Below are positions 16,489-25,722 of a stretch of 64,000 nt of DNA, piece after piece. Below the pieces are notes generated by a model, which was not told the origin of the DNA, made no database searches, and saw only the letters and a program-made list of their open reading frames with translations. The position numbers and the translations under genes were made by a program. How positions within the stretch are numbered: the first letter of the stretch is position 1; the number at the start of each line of letters is the position of its first letter. Source of the DNA: Acinetobacter colistiniresistens. Lineage in GTDB: Bacteria > Pseudomonadota > Gammaproteobacteria > Pseudomonadales > Moraxellaceae. The DNA is taken from contig NZ_KE340379.1 of NCBI RefSeq assembly GCF_000413935.1, positions 326,158-390,157 on the forward strand. Reading direction: 5' to 3'.

Positions 16489-16863
16489 GGCGATTAAATT
16501 GGCTGTGTTTGCTTGGAATGTAACATTTTTGAAATATATCATATTTAAGTTTTTTTATCAAAAATAGCTGCTTTTTAGATTTGGGTGATTATTTAATTTT
16601 TTATTTGAAAAATTTTATTTTTAAATAAAATACAAATATATATTTTTACCAACAATTTTTTTTATTGATTGTATTTATTTTTTCTTGGTTTAAAATTGTC
16701 CTAATTTGATATTTATTTATGCATTTGATGTTTTGATTAGACTCTGATTTGCTTAAGTTGATAATGATTTTTATTTACTTTTATTTTGTGTTCTTATTAT
16801 TTTTTGGTTCTTTGATTTTGTGCAATAGATGGATTTTTTTCGTATTAATAAGTCATTTTTGAA
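16489..16863. other. very AT-rich non-coding stretch
   Basis: Long runs of T and A with no convincing gene. It probably carries the acyltransferase promoter and looks like part of the same acquired segment. Nothing else identified. Confidence 0.5.
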
Positions 16864-16897
16864 AGAGATTTCTCTTAATAAAGAGGGAGATTTCTCT
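16864..16897 (+). promoter_or_regulatory. pair of identical dyads upstream of uvrB
   Basis: AGAGATTTCTCT at 16864-16875 and GGAGATTTCTCT at 16886-16897, spaced exactly 22 bp (two helical turns). The second touches the predicted -35 box. This is consistent with an operator bound by two dimers. Confidence 0.45.
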
Positions 16898-16925
16898 CAA
16901 CAAAAAAGTAATTATTTTGTATACT
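16897..16925 (+). promoter_or_regulatory. predicted sigma-70 promoter of uvrB
   Basis: -35 TCAACA, 17-base spacer, -10 TATACT, about 30 bases before the GTG start. Confidence 0.5.
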
Positions 16926-16955
16926 TTGCCTATATCTTTTTTTACGAGCATACGT

Positions 16956-18980
16956 GTGAGCGAAAACCAACCTTTTGAGTTAGTCACCAATTACCAACCG
17001 GCGGGAGATCAGCCTCAGGCGATTGAGAAATTGGTTAGTGGTATTAACCAAGGTTTTCGTAATCAATTGCTGCTCGGGGTAACGGGTTCTGGTAAGACCT
17101 ATACCATGGCCAATGTGATTGCCCAAACGCAACGGCCAACCATTATTATGGCCCATAACAAAACACTTGCAGCGCAACTCTATGGAGAGTTTAAAGCCTT
17201 TTTCCCGAATAATGCGGTGGAGTATTTCGTCAGTTATTACGATTACTATCAGCCTGAGGCATACGTTCCATCTTCAGATACCTTTATTGAAAAAGATTCT
17301 GCGATCAACGATCACATCGATCAAATGCGTCTTTCGGCAACACGTGCTTTATTAGAACGTCGCGATGCCATTATTGTGGCATCGGTTTCGGCAATTTATG
17401 GTTTGGGTGATCCCAATGCCTATATGCAAATGCTTTTACATATTGTACAAGGCGATCGCGTCAGTCGTGATGAGATCATTCGTCGTTTGGTGGAGATGCA
17501 ATATACCCGCAATGAACTGGAGTTCTTGCGCGGTACCTATCGTATTCGTGGTGAAATCATTGATATTTTCCCTGCTGAATCGGATAAAGATGCGATTCGG
17601 GTGGAATTGTTTGATGACGAAGTCGATTCGATTCGTTGGTTTGATCCGCTAACAGGAAAGTTGGTGCGTAAAGTGCCACGCGTAACCATCTATCCCAAAA
17701 GTCATTATGTGACGCCAAAAGATCATTTGACCCGTGCGATTGATACCATTAAAGATGAGTTGAAAGATCAGCTTAAATTTTTTAAAGAGCATGACAAATT
17801 ATTGGAAGCGCAACGGATTGAACAGCGTACGCGTTATGATTTAGAGATGATGCAACAATTGGGCTATACCAATGGGATTGAAAACTACTCGCGTCACCTT
17901 TCAGGTCGGGGGGCAGGTGAAGCGCCGCCAACCTTATTTGATTATATTCCTGAAGATGCGTTGTTGATCATTGATGAATCGCATGTGACCGTTCCACAAA
18001 TTGGAGCGATGTATAAGGGTGACCGTTCACGTAAAGAAAATTTGGTCAATTATGGTTTCCGCTTGCCGAGTGCTTTGGATAACCGCCCAATGAAATTTGA
18101 AGAATGGGAGCGGATTGTTCCGACTACTGTTTTTGTCAGTGCGACACCCGCCCATTATGAACTGGAAAAGTCAGAGCAAATTGTTGAGCAGGTGGTACGT
18201 CCAACGGGCTTGATTGATCCTGAAATTGAAGTACGTCCGGTGCTAACCCAAGTCGATGATGTGCTCTCTGAAATCAATATTCGTAAACAGCTGAATGAAC
18301 GTGTGCTGGTCACCACATTGACCAAACGTATGGCCGAGGACTTAACTTCATACCTGAAAGAATATGGCATTAAAGTCGCTTATCTGCATTCGGATATTGA
18401 TACCGTTGAGCGCGTGAAGATTATTCACGAATTACGGACAGGCGTACATGATGTGCTGGTCGGGATTAACTTGCTGCGTGAAGGGTTGGATATGCCAGAG
18501 GTTTCTCTAGTTGCCATTCTGGATGCGGATAAAGAAGGTTTCTTGCGTTCAGAACGCTCATTGATTCAGACTATTGGTCGTGCCGCACGTAATGTCAAAG
18601 GTAAAGCGATCTTATATGCCGATCGTATTACCGACTCAATGCGTAAGGCGATAGATGAAACAGATCGTCGTCGTAATAAACAAATTGAATTTAATGAATT
18701 ACATGGTATTACGCCACGCAGTGCAGTGCGCCAAGCCATCAAGGAAATCGATACGGGTGAGGTACTCACTGATGATGAAATTGATGAAAAAGTTCTTGAG
18801 CAAGCACAAACTATCAGTGCAGATGAACAGCATCTTTTATCTGATCCAAAACTGTTTGCAAAACACATCAGCAAACTGGAAAAGGAAATGCTGAAAGCCT
18901 CGAAAGAGTTACAGTTTGAGCAAGCTGCAAGATTGCGTGATGAGATTGTTCGTCTCAAAGCGCATATGTTGCAGTCTTGA
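16956..18980 (+). CDS. uvrB: excinuclease ABC subunit B
   Basis: The damage-verifying helicase-like subunit of nucleotide excision repair, which works with UvrA and UvrC. Starting at GTG 16956 ([19 protein letters not shown]) it is 674 residues, matching E. coli (673). Walker A is GVTGSGKT at 41-48, the DNA-clamping beta-hairpin is [12 protein letters not shown], Walker B is in LLIIDESH, helicase motif VI is in QTIGRAARN, and the C-terminal UVR domain ([23 protein letters not shown], about 630-665) contacts UvrC. The frame opens earlier, at 16917, but those residues are not family-like. A dyad pair lies before the promoter. Confidence 0.96.
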   Translation: MSENQPFELVTNYQPAGDQPQAIEKLVSGINQGFRNQLLLGVTGSGKTYTMANVIAQTQRPTIIMAHNKTLAAQLYGEFKAFFPNNAVEYFVSYYDYYQPEAYVPSSDTFIEKDSAINDHIDQMRLSATRALLERRDAIIVASVSAIYGLGDPNAYMQMLLHIVQGDRVSRDEIIRRLVEMQYTRNELEFLRGTYRIRGEIIDIFPAESDKDAIRVELFDDEVDSIRWFDPLTGKLVRKVPRVTIYPKSHYVTPKDHLTRAIDTIKDELKDQLKFFKEHDKLLEAQRIEQRTRYDLEMMQQLGYTNGIENYSRHLSGRGAGEAPPTLFDYIPEDALLIIDESHVTVPQIGAMYKGDRSRKENLVNYGFRLPSALDNRPMKFEEWERIVPTTVFVSATPAHYELEKSEQIVEQVVRPTGLIDPEIEVRPVLTQVDDVLSEINIRKQLNERVLVTTLTKRMAEDLTSYLKEYGIKVAYLHSDIDTVERVKIIHELRTGVHDVLVGINLLREGLDMPEVSLVAILDADKEGFLRSERSLIQTIGRAARNVKGKAILYADRITDSMRKAIDETDRRRNKQIEFNELHGITPRSAVRQAIKEIDTGEVLTDDEIDEKVLEQAQTISADEQHLLSDPKLFAKHISKLEKEMLKASKELQFEQAARLRDEIVRLKAHMLQS

Positions 18981-19100
18981 TCTAGGTCGGGAATCTTGAA
19001 AAGGGATACATATCGCAACAGTTTTTGTTCACAAAGTAAGCTATTTTAAATTGCTAACTATATGACTATTGATAACAAATTACTGTTTTGAGGATGTCTC

Positions 19101-19685
19101 ATGCCTTTTATTAAAAATTTCCCGAAAGCGAGTTGGCGCCTTGCAAAGATTGCGATTGGCGGGGCTGTTTTAACTGGGCTGGCTGTTGGAACGATTGCTT
19201 ATGCACAGGCAAAGCCCTTGCCAACAGTTGACAAAGTAGAACTCGATAAATATTTGGGTGTTTGGTATGAAGTGGCGCGAAAACCGATGTTTTTTGAGCG
19301 GAAGTGTGCTTATAACGTCACTGCTACATACACCTTAAATGAAAATGGCAATATTGTTGTTGATAACAAATGTTATGACAGTGAAGGTAATTTACAGCAA
19401 AGTCTCGGAGAGGCTTTTGTTGATAATGCTCCCTTTAATACTAAATTACGTGTGAGCTTCTTGCCTGAAGTCGTGCGTTGGGTGCCTGTAATTCGTGGTG
19501 ACTACTGGATTTTAAAACTCGATAATGACTATCAAACGGTTCTGGTAGGAGAACCGCGTCGTAAATATTTATGGGTACTTTCACGCATACCTAATCCCAA
19601 AAAAGAAGTGATTCATGAGTATTTAAATTATGCTCAATCATTGGGTTATGATATTGCGGATGTTATTTATCCTGAACATCATTAA
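19101..19685 (+). CDS. Blc-like bacterial lipocalin
   Basis: A 194-residue exported protein. The N-terminal 36 residues form a long signal peptide (basic, then GGAVLTGLAVGTIAYAQA) without a lipobox Cys, so unlike E. coli Blc it is probably soluble in the periplasm. The lipocalin signature DKYLGVWYEVARKP follows, then CAYNVTATY and DNKCYDSEGN (two Cys that may pair), and the final strand/helix LWVLSRIPNP. Lipocalins of this kind bind fatty acids or lysophospholipids. It is monocistronic, ended by a strong terminator. Confidence 0.88.
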   Translation: MPFIKNFPKASWRLAKIAIGGAVLTGLAVGTIAYAQAKPLPTVDKVELDKYLGVWYEVARKPMFFERKCAYNVTATYTLNENGNIVVDNKCYDSEGNLQQSLGEAFVDNAPFNTKLRVSFLPEVVRWVPVIRGDYWILKLDNDYQTVLVGEPRRKYLWVLSRIPNPKKEVIHEYLNYAQSLGYDIADVIYPEHH

Positions 19686-19702
19686 ATCAGTTATACTTGT
19701 TG

Positions 19703-19729
19703 AAAAACCATGCATGCATGGTTTTTTTT
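19703..19729 (+). terminator. intrinsic terminator
   Basis: AACCATGC/GCATGGTT palindrome followed by eight T. Confidence 0.8.
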
Positions 19730-19788
19730 ATTTTATATAGTGGATAAATCACGTACTTTTTAAAATATTCTTCAAGCAGAGGCTGAAA

Positions 19789-20727
19789 ATGATAAAAGGA
19801 ATTGCTTATTCAATTTTGGCTTCTGTCACTTTTGGCGTTCTCTATTTTTATAGTCAGTTCCTCGGTTCTTTGGATAGTGAGCAGACTTTTGGCTGGCGGA
19901 TTATTGCCACAATTCCATTTCTGACCCTATTTATGTGGTTGAGTGGTGATCTGTCTCTGATCAAAACTGTGTTTAAACGGATTCTTGCCAATCCTCGCTT
20001 ATTATTACTTTTATTGACCACTTCAGTACTCACTTCAGCTCAGCTCTGGCTATTTCTATGGGCCCCCATGCATGGGAGAGGACTGCAAGTTTCCTTGGGT
20101 TATTTTCTTTTACCCTTGGTTTTGGTGTTGGCAGGGAGTTTTTTATACGGGGAGAAGCTCTCCAGATTCCAGTATGTCGCAGTATTGCTAGCTGTGTTAG
20201 GGGTTGGGCATGAAATATGGCGTTTAGGCAGTATTGCTTGGGAAACGGTATTTGTTGCATTGGGTTATGCTGCTTACTTTATTTTGCGTAAGAAGATCCA
20301 AACCGATCACTTAGGTGGTTTTTGGTGGGATCTTATGTTGATTTTACCGATTGCGATTTTCTTTACTCAGTCCGGTGAGATGTCATATTTCAAATTCTTG
20401 GATCAACCGAGTTTGGTTTTTGTCGTGATCGGATTAGGTTTGTTAAGCGCGATTGGGTTGGGAAGCTATATTCTTGCCAGTCGCTACTTACCTTTAATTA
20501 TTTTTGGCTTACTTGGCTATTTGGAACCCGTATTGTTAGCCTTGGTTTCGTTATTGCTTGAAGAGAAAATTGGCACTGATGAATGGTTGACGTATATCCC
20601 AATTTGGTTGGCCGTTTTGCTGCTCGTGATTGAGGGTGCGACACATCTATATCAACAAAGACGCCGCAAGCAACATTTGCAATTGAATTTGAAACAGTAC
20701 CCGCAACGTTTGAGCGATGAGGATTAG
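19789..20727 (+). CDS. rarD: EamA/DMT superfamily transporter, RarD-like
   Basis: A 312-residue protein with ten hydrophobic spans arranged as two EamA repeats. The opening GIAYSILASVTFGVLYFYSQ, the FGWRIIATIPFL segment of span 2 and the GRGLQVSLGYFLLPL loop are RarD-like. RarD is named for chloramphenicol sensitivity, but its substrate is unsettled. It ends with a basic cytoplasmic tail (QQRRRKQH). Single gene after the lipocalin terminator. Confidence 0.8.
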   Translation: MIKGIAYSILASVTFGVLYFYSQFLGSLDSEQTFGWRIIATIPFLTLFMWLSGDLSLIKTVFKRILANPRLLLLLLTTSVLTSAQLWLFLWAPMHGRGLQVSLGYFLLPLVLVLAGSFLYGEKLSRFQYVAVLLAVLGVGHEIWRLGSIAWETVFVALGYAAYFILRKKIQTDHLGGFWWDLMLILPIAIFFTQSGEMSYFKFLDQPSLVFVVIGLGLLSAIGLGSYILASRYLPLIIFGLLGYLEPVLLALVSLLLEEKIGTDEWLTYIPIWLAVLLLVIEGATHLYQQRRRKQHLQLNLKQYPQRLSDED

Positions 20728-20751
20728 ATTGAGGTGAATCTAGTTTTTTAA

Positions 20752-20997
20752 TTAAATCCCTTTAATCTTTGCATATAAATAATAGCTCAGGTTGATGGTC
20801 AGAAACATTAAAATACGCCCATATTCTCGGGGAAGACAGCCTATCTCACCATTGCAGTTGAAAAAGGGTTCACCAATCCAAGAAATAGGAAAATAAACGA
20901 TATTTGTCAGCCCAAGCCCGATCATTCCAATAAGGCCCATAGAGATTTCACAGGCAAGGGGAATGCTAATAAGTAATAACCATGTTTTAAAATTCAT
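20752..20997 (-). CDS. small two-span membrane protein (81 aa), unrecognised
   Basis: The ATG at 20997 has GAAGAG six bases upstream and is chosen over one at 21033. The product has hydrophobic segments at about residues 5-35 and 58-75 with a Cys-containing loop (FFNCNGEIGCLPREYG) between them, so the loop may be disulfide-bonded in the periplasm. It ends YAKIKGI. No family recognised. Confidence 0.6.
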   Translation of the reverse strand: MNFKTWLLLISIPLACEISMGLIGMIGLGLTNIVYFPISWIGEPFFNCNGEIGCLPREYGRILMFLTINLSYYLYAKIKGI

Positions 20998-21385
20998 TTG
21001 CTCTTCATGTTCTTGAATACTAGGCAAGACCAAGTTGATACGCTATTTTTATTTCAATAGCTTGTGTAGCAATTCCGGCTTTTAATCAGATTCGGTGGGC
21101 ATTTTAAACTTAGAGGGTGATTTAGATCATACTCCGTTGAATGTTAAATTTTTTTATTAGTAAAATCACTGAATGCATAGAAGAAGTTTCAGCTATTTTG
21201 ATGATTAAAGTCACTTTTTACCAAAATTCACAAAAATAATTATAGGTATTTTATGAATTTATAGTCAATTAGGACAAAATCTTAGCTCGTTTAGCGGCTT
21301 TTGATTCAATCTTGATGATAATTCTATTACAATAATGGCGTTTTAAAAATTCACGCCCAGTATATATAAATTAGAGGACGTAACT
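20998..21385. other. 388-bp gap before the GAPDH gene
   Basis: AT-rich, no coding frame or RNA gene seen. It must contain the GAPDH promoter; the only clear signal is AGAGGA before the GTG start. Confidence 0.4.
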
Positions 21386-22843
21386 GTGAGCAAAGAAACA
21401 ATCGTTGCCCTACATGCAGAACACCAAGGTCGTTGGAAAAACCGTGAAGAAATCGCGGAACGTATGATTACCCTGATCGGTCAATTATACCGTGAGAAAA
21501 ATATTGTTGTTTCTGTTTACGGTCGTTCTTTAATTAACCGTTCAGTAATTCAAATTCTGAAGACACATCGTCGTACACGTATGCTTGATGTTGAACTTTC
21601 TGTGGTAAATACCTTCCCGATTTTGGAAGCGTTAATGAAAGTTGACAACATCGGTTCTGCTGAAGTTGATATCGGTAAACTTGCTGTTGAATATAAGAAC
21701 CAAGGTGGCGATGTAGACGCTTTTGTTGCACAAGCGGTTGCTTCAATCAAAGGTAATGCTGCAACTGCTGCACCTAAAGATGTTGTCCTTTACGGTTTTG
21801 GTCGTATCGGTCGTATCTTGGCACGTTTAATCATCAGCCAATCAGGTTTGGGCCGTGGTTTAAGCTTGAAAGCAATTGTTGTACGTAAATCTTCTGACGG
21901 TGACTTGGCGAAACGTGCTTCTTTATTACGTCGCGACTCGATTCACGGTACTTTCGACGGGACGATTTCTGTTGATGAAGAAAATGAAGCAATCATTGCC
22001 AATGGTCAATTCATTAAAGTGATTTATGCATCAAGCCCAAGCGAAGTGGATTACACGGCTTACGGTATTGATAATGCATTGCTGATCGACAACACCGGTA
22101 AGTGGCGTGATGCTGAAGGCTTAAGCCAACACTTGAAATGTGCAGGCGTTGCACGTGTCGTATTGACTGCACCAAGTAAAGGCGAAATGAAAAACGTTGT
22201 ATTTGGTGTGAACAACGGCGATATCTTGGATGAAGACAAGATCATCTCTGCTGCAAGCTGCACAACCAACGCAATTACACCTGTATTAAAAGTTTTAGAT
22301 GACAAATACAAAGTATTAAATGGTCATGTTGAAACAGTTCACTCGTTCACAAACGACCAAAACTTGATTGATAACTACCATAAGGCAGACCGTCGTGGTC
22401 GTGCTGCAACATTGAACATGGTAATTACTGAAACTGGTGCTGCGAAAGCAGTTGCAAAAGCATTGCCAGGTCTTAAAGGTAAATTAACAGGTAACTCGGT
22501 CCGTGTACCGACTCCAAACGTTTCACTTGCAATCTTGAACTTGAACTTAGAGAAAGAAATTGATCGCGAAGAAGTGAACGAATACATTCGTCAAATCTCG
22601 ATCAACTCGAAATTACAAGGTCAAATCGGTTATACCAACTCAACTGAAGTGGTATCAAGCGACTTTATCGGTTCACGTACTGCGGGTGTGTTTGATGCAC
22701 AAGCAACTATCGCATCTGGTACACGCTTAACAGCTTATGTTTGGTACGATAACGAAGTTGGTTACAGCTGCCAAGTATTGCGCATTGCTGAACAAATGTG
22801 TGGCGTAAGCTATGCAAAAGTTCCTGCTGAAACAAATGCATAA
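21386..22843 (+). CDS. gap: glyceraldehyde-3-phosphate dehydrogenase, long N-terminally extended form
   Basis: At 485 residues it is about 130 longer than classical GapA. Residues 1-130 form a helical extension (EEIAERMITLIGQLYREKNIV, RMLDVELSVVNTFPILEAL) with no motif I can name. The NAD(P)-binding Rossmann core begins at GFGRIG (137-142). The catalytic Cys is 292 in SAASCTTNAITP and its partner His is 319 in ETVHSFTNDQ. Long forms of this kind occur in Pseudomonas and Acinetobacter, which lack a complete Embden-Meyerhof pathway, and are thought to serve gluconeogenesis. GTG start with AGAGGA. Terminator follows. Confidence 0.93.
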   Translation: MSKETIVALHAEHQGRWKNREEIAERMITLIGQLYREKNIVVSVYGRSLINRSVIQILKTHRRTRMLDVELSVVNTFPILEALMKVDNIGSAEVDIGKLAVEYKNQGGDVDAFVAQAVASIKGNAATAAPKDVVLYGFGRIGRILARLIISQSGLGRGLSLKAIVVRKSSDGDLAKRASLLRRDSIHGTFDGTISVDEENEAIIANGQFIKVIYASSPSEVDYTAYGIDNALLIDNTGKWRDAEGLSQHLKCAGVARVVLTAPSKGEMKNVVFGVNNGDILDEDKIISAASCTTNAITPVLKVLDDKYKVLNGHVETVHSFTNDQNLIDNYHKADRRGRAATLNMVITETGAAKAVAKALPGLKGKLTGNSVRVPTPNVSLAILNLNLEKEIDREEVNEYIRQISINSKLQGQIGYTNSTEVVSSDFIGSRTAGVFDAQATIASGTRLTAYVWYDNEVGYSCQVLRIAEQMCGVSYAKVPAETNA

Positions 22844-22862
22844 TTTGTTCGCAAAGCGATAA

Positions 22863-22896
22863 TAAAAAAGCCCAGTTTTTAACTGGGCTTTTTTAT
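22863..22896 (+). terminator. intrinsic terminator of gap
   Basis: AAGCCCAGTT/AACTGGGCTT perfect stem plus T-run. Confidence 0.9.
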
Positions 22897-22981
22897 TGAC
22901 TGTACAGAATATATGCTGAATTAAACATAAAAATCGATAAGAATAGGGGAAAAGGGAAATAATTAATTAAGGAATCGTGCA

Positions 22982-23725
22982 TTGTTGCAGTTCAGACGTT
23001 TGTTCGTGGTATTTGCTTTAATTGTGGTGGCCAACTTGTGCGGTGTGTATATCGCAATGTGGGTATTTAAGCATTTTAATATTTATATTCCATTGAAGAA
23101 TCAAGACGTTGCAATTGACTTGCAAGAACCTTTACAGGTTCGGGTCAAAGTCAAAGATGCGCTCAATGTGGATGTGAATGGGCGTGTCAATGCCAAGATT
23201 CCAATTAATGAGCAACTGAATGTTCCACTCACTCAAACACTGACACCGCGGGTCTATTTCGATAATTTGGTGCCCATCAGTACCACGATCCCCGTTAAAG
23301 AAACCATTAAAGTGAATCAAAGCCTGCCGATTGATACCAAGGTTCAGGTTAAAATTCTAGGTCGGGATGTAACGTTGCCATTGAAAGGCTCAATTCCATT
23401 GCAACTGGATGTACCGATTGATATCCAAGTTCCCTTACAGCAAAAAGTCCATTTAAAATTCGATGCGCCTGTTCGTACAGAACTGAAAGAAAACTTGAAC
23501 ATTCCGTTGAAAGCGCAATTAAATGCCAATATTCCAATTCAAGGTAATTTAAATGTACCGATTACCTCTGAGCTCAATGCTACTGTCGATGTTAAAAATA
23601 CCTTGCCGGTTAAAATTGCGCAGGGTGAGTTAAAAATTCCGTTATCCACCATGTATCTGGATCGTGTCAAAGCTCAGCCTGTCGAAGTGCCAGCTGCTCA
23701 ACATGATTTAAAAGCAGGTGAGTAA
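22982..23725 (+). CDS. membrane-anchored beta-repeat protein A (247 aa), unrecognised
   Basis: One N-terminal membrane span (LFVVFALIVVANLCGVYIAMWV) followed by about 200 residues of alternating hydrophobic/polar strands. The strands recur every 12-20 residues around Pro-flanked cores such as KIPINEQLNVPL, SLPIDTKVQVKI, SIPLQLDVPIDIQVPL, NLNIPLKAQLNANIPI and NLNVPITSELNATV. This predicts an extended periplasmic beta structure. TTG start with AAGGA eight bases upstream. The stop codon overlaps the ATG of the next gene by one base, so the two are translationally coupled. I know no named family with this pattern. Confidence 0.75.
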   Translation: MLQFRRLFVVFALIVVANLCGVYIAMWVFKHFNIYIPLKNQDVAIDLQEPLQVRVKVKDALNVDVNGRVNAKIPINEQLNVPLTQTLTPRVYFDNLVPISTTIPVKETIKVNQSLPIDTKVQVKILGRDVTLPLKGSIPLQLDVPIDIQVPLQQKVHLKFDAPVRTELKENLNIPLKAQLNANIPIQGNLNVPITSELNATVDVKNTLPVKIAQGELKIPLSTMYLDRVKAQPVEVPAAQHDLKAGE

Positions 23726-24405
23726 TGGATATCACCAAATCGCTTAAAAGCTTATTGATCAGTTTTGTGATCGTGACCACTTTGGTGGCGATTTTATTTT
23801 GGTTCTATTTGAATATTCAAGCGTCCTTGATTGTTTCTGCTCAGCAGGCAGATATTCGTTTGCCTGAGTCGTTGGGAACAAAAATTCAGGTGGGAGACCA
23901 TTTAAGGGTCAAGTCTGAGGGGCAGTTGAATACAGTATTGGATATTGATCGAACCCTGCATTTGCCACTAAAAGGCAAGTATTTGGCGGATCTAAGTTTT
24001 GAGGTGGAAACACCGATTACGGTCGATATCAACTATGAAACCATGTTGAAAGTGGATGAAGTGGTGCCAATTGAAACAAATACGGATTTAATCTATCAAA
24101 ATAAATTATTACCAAAATTTCCTTTGAGTTTGAATATTCCAGTGAAGTTGGATATTCCATTTCAACTGAAACGAACCTATACCGTTCCTGTAAAAATTGT
24201 TTTTGATGGGCCGGTTTATTTTGATTTTGATGAGTCAGTTGATTTAGCTGTGAAGCATCAATTTAAGCCAAGCTTTTATATGAATGATGCGATTAATATG
24301 AGCAATATCTCTTCTTTCGATGCGATCATGTATAACTCAGTTCAGCAGACTAAAGCGAATTTAGATATGCAAATGGAGTTGCCGTTGAAGAATGTAAGAC
24401 CTTGA
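23725..24405 (+). CDS. membrane-anchored beta-repeat protein B (226 aa), unrecognised
   Basis: It has the same plan as the preceding product: N-terminal span (SLLISFVIVTTLVAILFWFYL) and a beta-strand-rich outer part with related segments (HLPLKGKYLADLSFEVETPI, FPLSLNIPVKLDIPFQL, YTVPVKIVFDGPVYFDF, MQMELPLKNVRP). The two are probably diverged duplicates that form a hetero-oligomer in the periplasm. Translation starts at the base where the upstream stop ends (TAATG). No catalytic motif is visible. An envelope structural or lipid-contacting role is possible but is inference. Confidence 0.75.
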   Translation: MDITKSLKSLLISFVIVTTLVAILFWFYLNIQASLIVSAQQADIRLPESLGTKIQVGDHLRVKSEGQLNTVLDIDRTLHLPLKGKYLADLSFEVETPITVDINYETMLKVDEVVPIETNTDLIYQNKLLPKFPLSLNIPVKLDIPFQLKRTYTVPVKIVFDGPVYFDFDESVDLAVKHQFKPSFYMNDAINMSNISSFDAIMYNSVQQTKANLDMQMELPLKNVRP

Positions 24406-24447
24406 GATAGGTCAAGGTCGAATGATAAAGAGGAAGGGGGAGATGGT

Positions 24448-25539
24448 TTAGTTTTCTAGAATATTTTCTATTTCCTGCTCCAGTCTCTCATGGAATTTTT
24501 CTACGGTCATATTTTTGAAGAATCTGTCTCTATGTATATACGGTAAGGCCTCTGCTACCAATTGATCAAATAAAGGATCATTCACATACTTCGCCAATAC
24601 CAATCGTGATATTGCACCTAAGCCCAAGATATACTCTTTTTCATCACCATGATTAAGCCACTGATTTAAAGTATCTATGTCTTGATGCTTTTCTGCATCA
24701 TAAATAAGAAAATCATAAACTTGCTGTAAAATAAATTTTAATTGTTTTGGATCATTAAGGTGGTTTGGTTTACCTATTATTCCATGAACAGTTGGTAAAT
24801 ATTGTAAAACATAACCATCTATTGAATGTTGGCGTAGTATACGAATCGCTTTTTCATTAGAGACTTGTATAAAACTTGACAATGAAATATCACTATATCT
24901 AAGAGGATTATTCGAGGTAATTACTAATATAGCTTCATACGTTTTCTCACCTAAATCTCGATACAGCCTATCTCCTTGATGATACTGGTTATTTTTATTA
25001 ATATTTTTAAACTTTAAATATTTTTTATTACTTTCGAACCAATCTTCAGTAAGTTTTATTAATTTATCTGCATTCTCTGGTATGGCTTTGAACTGTTCTA
25101 GTTGCTCTTGAGTTACAGGACGCACAGCATCCAGCATTCTTTCAATATTGTGTTGGTCTGGGAATATTTGTTCCTGACTAAAAAAGAGATAAGACCTTGC
25201 ATCAAAGGCAACTAGGTCATGTTGGCGTAAAGTCTCAATCAAGATTTTATAGAGATATTTACTTTTAACCAATAAGCCTTGTTCAATCTTAAAGACATTG
25301 TCAGCAGCATCTAAATAGCGTGTTACATTGCTAAAAGAGCCAATAATTTCTTCATCGAAATTTGCGGCAAGCTCAGGATTGGTGATGATATTCTCTACAT
25401 TGAGCAGCCAATTTTTAAACTTTTCTGTGAATCCTGTACATTGAGAATTGGTTGCGTAATATTCTGCTTGTGCCAATGAGTCAATTGTGACTTCAGGATG
25501 ATGTTGTTTCGCATCCCAAATATAAAATAATGATGACAC
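24448..25539 (-). CDS. unrecognised protein (363 aa), orphan
   Basis: A soluble, mostly helical protein with no signal peptide or membrane span. It begins MSSLFYIWDAKQHHPEVTID. It contains many Gln, Asn and Tyr residues, a central segment EDWFESNKKYLKFKN, a run LRYSDISLSSFIQVSNEKAIRIL and a helical C-terminal third ending in EKFHERLEQEIENILEN. AT-rich codon use suggests an accessory gene. Its position between two conserved + strand units and its style recall cognate proteins of polymorphic toxin systems, but no toxin or VgrG/Rhs gene is nearby, so no function is assigned. Confidence 0.6.
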   Translation of the reverse strand: MSSLFYIWDAKQHHPEVTIDSLAQAEYYATNSQCTGFTEKFKNWLLNVENIITNPELAANFDEEIIGSFSNVTRYLDAADNVFKIEQGLLVKSKYLYKILIETLRQHDLVAFDARSYLFFSQEQIFPDQHNIERMLDAVRPVTQEQLEQFKAIPENADKLIKLTEDWFESNKKYLKFKNINKNNQYHQGDRLYRDLGEKTYEAILVITSNNPLRYSDISLSSFIQVSNEKAIRILRQHSIDGYVLQYLPTVHGIIGKPNHLNDPKQLKFILQQVYDFLIYDAEKHQDIDTLNQWLNHGDEKEYILGLGAISRLVLAKYVNDPLFDQLVAEALPYIHRDRFFKNMTVEKFHERLEQEIENILEN

Positions 25540-25722
25540 TTATTTTTATCCTGTAATTTTTTTAAGTGATTAATTATACTGATAAAATTAATGGAATACT
25601 AAAAATTTTGCTTAATGCGGTCAAGATTGAAATAAAAACTGTTGTTACATTCAATTTTCTATTCGAGAATTTTATTAAAATGTGGCAAAATAGTCCGCTT
25701 TTAAGAATTTGAGGATTGGCAC

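Noticed and set aside
16815..16980. 49-codon frame ([14 protein letters not shown]...) ending inside uvrB.
   Set aside because: It crosses the predicted uvrB promoter and dyads and has no ribosome binding site.
21282..21294. TTAGCTCGTTTAG repeated at 50439-50451.
   Set aside because: 13-bp repeats are expected many times by chance in a 64-kb window.
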